This document shows, one piece after another, positions 58,401-64,000 of a stretch of DNA of 64,000 nucleotides (position 1 is its first letter; the number at the start of each line of letters is the position of its first letter). The notes under the pieces were generated by a model. It ran no database searches. It was given only the letters and a program-made list of their open reading frames with translations, and had not been told where the DNA came from. Position numbers and translations under genes: made by a program. The DNA comes from Strongylocentrotus droebachiensis (Eukaryota > Echinodermata > Echinoidea > Camarodonta > Strongylocentrotidae), in the NCBI GenBank assembly GCA_035222895.1, contig JAVYIG010006567.1, positions 51,696 to 115,695 of the forward strand, given 5' to 3'.

Positions 58401-61400
58401 TGTCTGTTATATTTGCATTCATTCATATTATGTTGTAATTTCTTAAATGTACCATGACTCATGCCAAGTTTTTCTAGCATATGTACTTCATTGAGGCCCC
58501 GGAAATGTGCTATTTTTTACCAATGCATGTTCCTGCCTAAAGTGAAAGTTCCTAACTGGATATTATTATATTATAGATGTACTGAAGAAGCTTCGGCTCA
58601 TGAGTGACCACTTTTCAATTATGGGTTTGCTTTAAATAGGACAAGGGTACAGAAACAGTGAGAATGATTTTCCCCTTCAAGGAATAAACTTGATACTAAA
58701 GTCTAACCTGGGGCTGTTTGTGTCATTAATAATGTAAAGAATAATCAGTCATTTACATGTACATTGAAAGTTCAATTATTTTTCATTTATTTATTGTAGT
58801 ATCATGCTGCAAATCAACAAAGCATGGAACAAGCATCAACGTCGACAAGAAGCCCATCAGTGTTCTCCTTAGATGACTGCTCAGATCTCTCTTGTGTAAC
58901 AGGAAGTGAGTGGAGTCCCAGACAAAGCCCTTCCCAGCCCAGTTTGGATACGCCACTTTACGACTCCCCAGAATCCAAGAGTCCTGATCAACATCCTCCC
59001 CTGAAACGGGTCAAGAAAGTGCATTTCGTAAGTTTATGTATATAGTGGGCTGATACAATTGAAGAGTGGGCATGTCGAGTCACCATCATTCATCAGTTTT
59101 TATGCCTCCAACACATAAGGGTGCCAGAGGCATTATGTCTTGGAGTTATCTGTCTGTCAGTATTTCTGACAAGCAGCAGGGCTCAAAGGTGAAAGGTCAG
59201 TTCAAAGGTTATTCAAGTTTTTACTAAAAATACCATTTTATTTCTACATCTGCAGAATGGCTAGTGATATGATTTGGTAGGTACATTTTGGTATGAATGA
59301 ATAAAGGAATGTTATGGAAAATGTTTGGTTGGGGTTATGGGTTTTAAGCTAGTCTAAGGTCAGTTTCAAGGTTTCATTGAAATTTTTTATCAGAACAAAG
59401 TTTGCAAGGAATGCCCAGTGAGTGATTTATGATGGGCTTATTGTAGGAGGTCGGACAGCCAGAGATATACCCACCGACTGCATGCTGTCACATTTCACTT
59501 GTTTATTCTGAATTTACTGATCTTTAAACAAAAAATCCTTTATCTGTTGCAGAACATTGCTTGTATATTGAGAGAGACCACCATGGGAAGAGCAGCATTA
59601 AGGAACATCAATGCTACAAATCTCTGCAGCAAAAGGGACCGGCATACTGTTGTGGATATGTTGACTCAGTACCTGATACGGGAGTATGGTACCAAGCCAA
59701 GCTCATTTGTGAAGGCATCAATGGCCCATGCCATTGTGACAAGCTTTCCTTTCTTAAAAGATCCAGAATCTCCACTTGGCTATGTAAGTCCTGTCCATGA
59801 ATTGCTTTCCTTAATATATGTGACCTCAGGTATGGCTCAGATCACCACTTTTTTCTGGACTGATTTATGGATTGATTCTTACCACAGCGGGCATTTATTA
59901 CTTGGAGGTGCCTTAATTCTTAGGTTGTCCATCCATACCTCCATCTGTCCCTACCCCACAGACCCCATTTACAAGAAAGTGAAATTTTATGAGAAGTTTC
60001 TGTTTGAGCCAGAAGCAATAAGCTACTTTAAGGTCTAAATCAAATAAATTATGTGTTTATGCAATAACTTTTGGAATACTGGATCATATTATTTTGTGTA
60101 ACTTGCTATGAAGCTTCCTCAATTTTGTTATTCTTGTATTTATTATATTGGAGATGCTCAATCAATTGCATGTTGTATCACATTATCACAAGCATTGTAA
60201 GAGCATCTCTGGCAATAGTAAATTTGACAGTAGACAGGCCTGAAAAGCTTACAAATAATGAAAAGCTAATATGGCATCAATCACTAAATCGTGCAATATT
60301 TTTGTTTATTTTTACCACTTGTTTATAAGTTATATTATCCAGTAATGACACATCTCTTAATATTTAGACTTTTGTCTGCATGCCATTGAGTAATGGATAT
60401 TCACAGAATTATCCATCATTCACTTTGTTTTTGCAATGACTTGATGACATTGCTGGAATATAACAGTGTGCAGTTAGAAATAGGTACTTAAGAGGACAAA
60501 CCTTGTTATTGCAAACACTGACATATGTAACAAAATATGTTAATGTACAGTTTACACTGGAATTTTATTGTGCTTTTATTTGATTATTATTAATGTTTAA
60601 CAAATGTTGTTGAGCATTACTGTTTTTGAAGTTGAATTATGAAGGAATTTTAATTTATTTGAGCAGGAGGCCTGGTACTGCGTGGGGGCCAAGGGGCGGC
60701 CAGCAACAGGCTACCTGGAGGAGCATCTGAGGTATGTCAGAAAAAAGGAGAAGTCCCTGAGGGTACCAGTAGCTGAAGACGAGGCAGAGTCTCAAAAGCA
60801 AGGTATTCTGGCTACTTTTTCATATAGTTAAAGTTTTGAGTTATTCAGATCCGTCTGATGAAGTCATGCTGTGCCATAACAAACTGGTGGGGCATGAGCA
60901 ATGCCAACTAAAACCCCCCTTCCAATACAATCATCAAAAACTTGTTGATACATGCTAATTGTTGATTGTTCTGTTGCATTATATCCAGGAGATACTGATC
61001 TTGAGTCTGTGAACGATGATAACATCACGACAATGGAAGAATGGCTGCGTAACAACAAGGAGCCAGAGGACATGGTGAAGGACTACATGAAACAAACAGC
61101 AACAAAAAGACATGACTGGATCAAGAGAAGTGACTGTTGTGTGAAGAACATTCTTACCACATATCCCAGACTTCTCGATGCTGGAATGGTATGTGGACCT
61201 TGATTTTTCTTCTGCATGTGACAAGAAAGGACATTAAATTAAACTAGAGTCGCATGTTTTGAGAAGTAACTTTTTTGTTTTTTGGTTGCATGGGCAGGTT
61301 TACTTTAGCAGTCTCCTTAAAGGGATCGTTTAACAATCTGAGATACACGGTCCTACAGAAATCGTGCATCCCTATTGAACCGATAATTGTTAGTGTGTAC

Positions 61401-63364
61401 CATTCAAATCCTTGCAAAATGGTAAAGAGAAGATGCAAATGAAAGATATCCTACCTTTCATCTGGCTTCTATAACTATCCTAACAATTACAGATTGAAGG
61501 AGATTTTGCAGAATTGTTCCCAGAGAAAGCAAACGCACTGTACCAGAAGTGGCCCACATTCTGTAACAAAGTAGTGGACTTCACCGAGAAAACTGGCAAC
61601 TGGAGAAGTGCAAGAGCCGAATTCGAAAACATTCATGACCCTGGGAAACTCAGTCTTGGTATGTGGTGTCAGAACACACATTTGACAGTATTAGTGAAAA
61701 TGACTTGAGAGAAAGTCAAAAGAATTTATTTCAATTACACTATATGATGTTTATTTTTGTGGCCAGGACCAAACATTGAGTCTAATATCCCCCCTGTAAG
61801 GAATTGAACTGAAATAAATAAAAGTGCTCTGAAACATATAATACATGTACAACATATGATAAAAACATGATTCCATGACAAAGGTATAGCATACTTTTAC
61901 TTGCTGGTTTTGTTTGTTTGCTTTTTGGGGTGGGGATGGTGGTTTAAAGCTCATTGGGAAGGCTATGCTGAAGTTTGTGCAATTTTGATTTTCTTTACTC
62001 AGAAAGCTGAGCTCCAAATTACTGACTGACATTTACGTTGAGTGATTTTACCCATATTTGTAGAAAATAATTGTTGTATTCGACCGTTATTTTTAATTTG
62101 CTGTATATAACTGTACATTTTGTAAGATGTTCCATAATTGACCTGTTTGCTGTTGCACCTTTTCTTCATATGTAATTGGGACTTAATTACTTAACTCTTT
62201 CATTGTTTCCCTCTTTTTAGAGGAAAAGAGCAATCTTGGATTCTACATGCTCCCAGTCTTGTTCCGAGGAAGGAAAGATTCCAAGAGAGGAACGTACACC
62301 ACTGCAGAAACATTGTCGTCCTTCATTGACGTTCAACCAGTAAGTATATGTGCTGGGGAGGTGGTAAAGTAATGACATGTAAGGCATATATTTTGGTTTG
62401 TGTTTAAAATCTTGCCATAGTAATCATATTTCATTACAAACAAATTCAATAGTTAATTTGTTAAGAGTTTCAAACCTAGGACAACTGATGAAATTGAGGT
62501 TGAAATGCAATACCTATGTTCTTACCAGATAAGGCATTGCCATAACATTTTATTTGTGTAAAACTTGAAAAGCAACCATTTTCAAGTTCCTAGTAATGGG
62601 CACGCTGGTCTCCAAGGAGGCCCTGCAGGGGCAACACTAGGCGCTTTAATCTTAATAAGTCAGTTCGTCATTATCTGTGGTACAACTACAAATGGCCTCA
62701 GATTTGTCATCACATCGCATTTCACTCATGAATGCAAGCAAGTCCTTTAACCTGCAAATGACATGTGAAAAATGCATGCTTATATTAACAGGCTGTATAT
62801 GCCTTCCAGCTTAGTTGATGTAATGCTCTGAACGTGACCAGTTTGGGTACAGTTGACCTTTGCCGCAGGGATATTTAAGAATACCCAGTAATGTTTTGAT
62901 GGGACAGGGATGAACATGCATAAACAAATTTGGGTGTCCTGTAGGTGATTGTGGATTCATAAGCAGAAGCATTCGACAAGCATCAAATATATATATATCA
63001 ATCCATATAATTACAAATGATTTCTTCTTGATTTCTCTTTGGACTACAGGAGGTTCTCGACATCCAGACTTATGTTGATAACATTGATGAAGCAGTCAGG
63101 TCACAGCCATTTGTTGTTGTGCGTGGGAACATTCTCACACCAATACAGGCGTACGTCGTAGTAGAGAGGAGGATACTTCCTGCCGCAACACTGCTTAAAG
63201 CAGTCGACTTGTGCTTTAAGGCACTTTATGTGATGGATATCGAATATCAGCCGCAAAGCTGTTCTGTTTGGAAATTTCTCCAGATTGTGGTGTTCCAGTT
63301 TACCGATGGGGAGCATCTTACACCAAAGCTGCGGGAGGTCCGAGCCTTCATGAACATGCCATAA
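52460..63364 (+). CDS. SAM-domain protein, SAMD3-like family, nine exons, 538 residues
   Basis: Exons: 52460-52571, 55370-55479, 58800-59027, 59553-59783, 60667-60802, 60989-61188, 61493-61658, 62221-62339 and 63050-63364 (stop TAA). All introns are GT-AG, every junction keeps the frame, and the sum is 1617 nt. Residues about 23-74 form a SAM domain split by intron 1: IVQRWGCPSVLKILE, then ENEVDVETLPLLSESIITSF and IPKIGPRLKFL, matching the usual helix pattern. Residues 75-150 (exon 3) are Ser/Pro-rich and probably disordered, ending in a basic KRVKK that could be a nuclear signal. Residues 151-538 match the conserved body I know from fish and invertebrate 'SAMD3-like' proteins: a YLIREYGTKPSS..AHAIV block, KRHDWIKR, ILTTYPRLLDAGM, LYQKWPTFCNKVVDF, GFYMLPVLF and the C-terminal AVDLCFKALYVMDIEY. 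SAM domains mediate protein-protein or RNA binding. This body has no known enzyme activity, and the family is multicopy in some genomes, which suggests mobile-element ancestry. No stop or frameshift is seen. Intron 2 contains a separate transposase-like ORF on the same strand. Confidence 0.85.
53377..53897. mobile_element. CACTCT-ended element in intron 1 of the SAM gene
   Basis: It starts CACTCTAAAAAAATGTTGGG and is filled with TTGGGCAA/TTACCCAA-type units and near-copies of ATTATTTCATC(A/G)GTAAC.ATGGTTGGTAGAAAATAACCC. It ends near TTTTACAGAG at 53895. The start matches the 42736 element, so both belong to one family. The right end is worn and no target duplication is clear. Confidence 0.5.
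53898..55369. other. Remainder of SAM gene intron 1
   Basis: AT-rich. ORFs of 60-97 codons on both strands at 54146-54778 overlap each other and have no domain or splice support. I do not call an exon. Confidence 0.4.
55511..58063 (+). CDS. Tnp2/EnSpm-like transposase-derived protein, intact, 850 residues, inside SAM gene intron 2
   Basis: The first ATG in frame is at 55511 (A at -3, G at +4, a good context). A longer frame begins at a GTG at 55493 and is closed by TAG at 55481, so I choose the ATG. There is no intron or stop up to TAG at 58061-58063. Residues 6-28 (CFQC...HHLKYTH) and 40-63 (CMQGAC...KHLISKH) are zinc-finger-like. Residues 424-437 form a C-x2-C-x6-C-x2-C knuckle (CTTCFRANYYCRFC). 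Candidate DDE residues are D414 in VVGDNLGIHAM, D495/D499 in CPDVMHDFTEGVLPLEM and E664 in QYSALRFEAMHRPFKQ. The order and context resemble Tnp2-type transposases of CACTA/EnSpm and related elements: the DxMH..EG motif and a C-terminal PKQHFLVHYP before the E. GSKRGKHK..AFYTSVLSLP is another block I associate with this animal family. The ORF lies 31 nt after the exon 2 donor on the same strand, and no terminal repeats flank it. It could be a transposase gene of a two-gene element, a recent insert, or a domesticated host gene. Superfamily placement is uncertain; coding status is firm. Confidence 0.85.
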   Translation: MDSYRCFQCLDLIRGDISCLFHHLKYTHTTTRGKNVSITCMQGACRLTFRTLSGYRKHLISKHAARIKTSSTTTKAVPDHQSETCYEGSVLGKNNNTEGNLEQLHQEKALFVGESSEQEDVSFETQTERLPDIAAKFVAELRARTNVPASHTNKVIQTAQDLVISVLQTVQQDVMDILSEPQYAANSELRSDIQDVFENSKNPFSELMSDTQQKKYFSEKGDFIQPCEVLLGTCLKPKIDQKTGDPLQSTQKETFPYIPLADTIKQYLERPGVMNAILSQKGSKDNDVLYSFKDGHYYKRQEATARQDCEFLVPLLLYNDEFETANPLGSKRGKHKVSAFYTSVLSLPRKYQARLENIMLTAMITSPLLSKYGISEVLKVIKDDLQQMWTDGLTIKCKEFEGRVKPYLFQVVGDNLGIHAMLGCTTCFRANYYCRFCRGHRLLLQKQPKEDAQYLRDEINYDTDLQKPLSESGLKHATVLNELPYYHSTQNLCPDVMHDFTEGVLPLEMHLVLSKLVQKGFITLDEVNSRISSFNFGFVDRKNRPSPIRQASLKNPYSASGQTSAQMTCLAYNIPLMLGDKIDEMCEEWELLLSIIDIFKIIMSPSISKSAIYVLKAMIDDHHRLFMQLFPEASLTPKQHFLVHYPRALKHLGPLTQYSALRFEAMHRPFKQIASVSCNYQNIVKTLANRYQMARCYRSVSNQSLDSQDINVSQQAAAMLGDLLDDEALCKKINCGRGTEVTVAGKVDIHGYEFRAGVDVLLYWTDDDGPTFGRVQHIVVVQEKLYLLLRLYQTLYFNRHVEAFAVQVGREESQAAVEWCDLFDHRPVNAVQSYSGRGRCLYIVVHHSFI
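58064..58799. other. 3' part of SAM gene intron 2 / 3' flank of the transposase-like ORF
   Basis: A possible donor GTACGT follows AAGAAG just after the stop (58074). An overlapping frame continues to 58256 and includes a Lys-rich stretch, but it has no support. A possible poly(A)-type signal GAATAAAC lies near 58681. Confidence 0.4.
61317..61360. repeat. Partial copy of the AGGGATC TTAA-type MITE in SAM gene intron 6
   Basis: TTAA followed by AGGGATCGTTTAACAAT and CTGAGATACACGG matches the left end of the element at 4970-5341. Only about 40 bp is clearly shared. No right end is present, so the copy is truncated. Confidence 0.65.
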
Positions 63365-64000
63365 GCCATCATGATGTGTTCACGCCAAGGATGATTACTG
63401 GTGATATATTTCCTACAGATGAAACTGACACATCATCGTTTAGCACATTTTGGCTACTTAACCAGTTTATTTTGGGAGAAAAAAAACTGGAAAAAAGTAT
63501 TATTTTGGACAAAATAACCTTAAAGACAAACTGTTATGAGTTGGATTCAGCACATTATTTTACATAATTTAGACATGTTTGTGTAAGACTGAAGATTTGA
63601 GGGTGGGGTGAGGATCGCTGAATAATATAAAAAAAAGAGTGAATTTATACACAGCAGAAGTCTTTGTGTACATTTTAAAAATGATAAAGGCCTAATTGTT
63701 TTATCCCAATCATTGCTTAACATCCCCACCTTGAAAGTTTAAGAAAACAAATGAATATATGCCAAGTATAAATACAAAACATATTATTGGCTATAAATCT
63801 TTTGCACTGGCGTATACAAATGCTTATCGTGTTTGGTCTTAATCCCAAGAGTACTGTTTCATAACTCGTACATCAAAATGATATATTTCTTCATAAAACA
63901 TGAGCTATGATATTTTCTGCGTTCAAAAAAGCAAGTGGGGTATATGATTGTAAATTACATATACCATTAATTTTCATGTAATGTGTATCGTCCATTGACC
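63365..64000 (+). other. Probable 3' UTR and downstream flank of the SAM gene
   Basis: AT-rich after the TAA at 63362-63364. I see no canonical AATAAA. ATATAAAA near 63627 and TATAAATAC near 63768 are weak alternatives. No further gene within the window. Confidence 0.4.

Noticed and set aside
59499..60038. 179-codon ORF as a complete gene
   Set aside because: Only 59553-59783 (exon 4 of the SAM gene) is supported. The rest is read-through into introns on both sides.
1..64000. CRISPR array or bacterial operon
   Set aside because: The spaced repeats at 43.3 and 50.1 kb have no unique spacers. Introns, SINEs and microsatellites show the DNA is eukaryotic.

Overview
This is eukaryotic nuclear DNA from an animal. 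It is AT-rich (my impression is mid-30s % GC) and packed with simple repeats, small inverted-repeat DNA transposons and tRNA-derived SINEs. One well-supported multi-exon gene lies at the right end. The SINE type (a tRNA-like head followed by a body that reads GCGCTTTACA), the miniature elements with long C/G runs, and a SAM-domain gene of the SAMD3-like family together suggest a marine deuterostome. A sea urchin or another echinoderm is most likely. The species call is inference only.

Layout. 1-32 kb is intergenic and contains no convincing gene. It holds Kolobok-like TTAA elements (about 0.7, 5.0 and 10.4 kb, and a related one at 4.1 kb), a 1.4-kb palindromic CACTG-ended element (11.2-12.6 kb), a 1-kb palindromic mariner-type MITE (21.8-22.8 kb), hAT-type MITEs, SINEs and long (GA)n, (CTT)n, (GGT)n and (GAT)n tracts. 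A possible first coding exon with a TATA-like box is at 32.4-32.7 kb. It is followed by about 8 kb that is unusually free of repeats, which could be a long intron or a regulatory domain. 40.4-44.1 kb carries a hAT MITE with a perfect 8-bp target duplication, a minus-strand SINE, and a CACTCT-ended element filled with an alternating two-unit satellite.

44.4-52.3 kb is one large element. It has near-identical inverted repeats of about 110 bp at its ends and a perfect 9-bp direct repeat flanking them, which is the architecture of Mutator-like (MULE) transposons. Two hAT elements (47.0-48.2 and 50.0-51.3 kb) have inserted inside it. Between them lie candidate minus-strand exons that end in a stop codon and an AATAAA signal.

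52.46-63.36 kb, plus strand, is a nine-exon gene whose exons splice in frame into a 538-residue protein. It has an N-terminal SAM domain split over exons 1 and 2 and the conserved body of SAMD3-like proteins. Its second intron contains an intact 850-residue ORF on the same strand. That ORF has two N-terminal zinc fingers, a CxxC knuckle and D/D/E candidate residues like those of Tnp2/EnSpm-type transposases. Its ATG overlaps the stop codon that would end a SAM-only peptide if intron 2 were kept, so a dicistronic arrangement is possible. The MULE ends about 120 bp upstream of the gene's ATG, so it appears to have landed in the promoter or 5' UTR.
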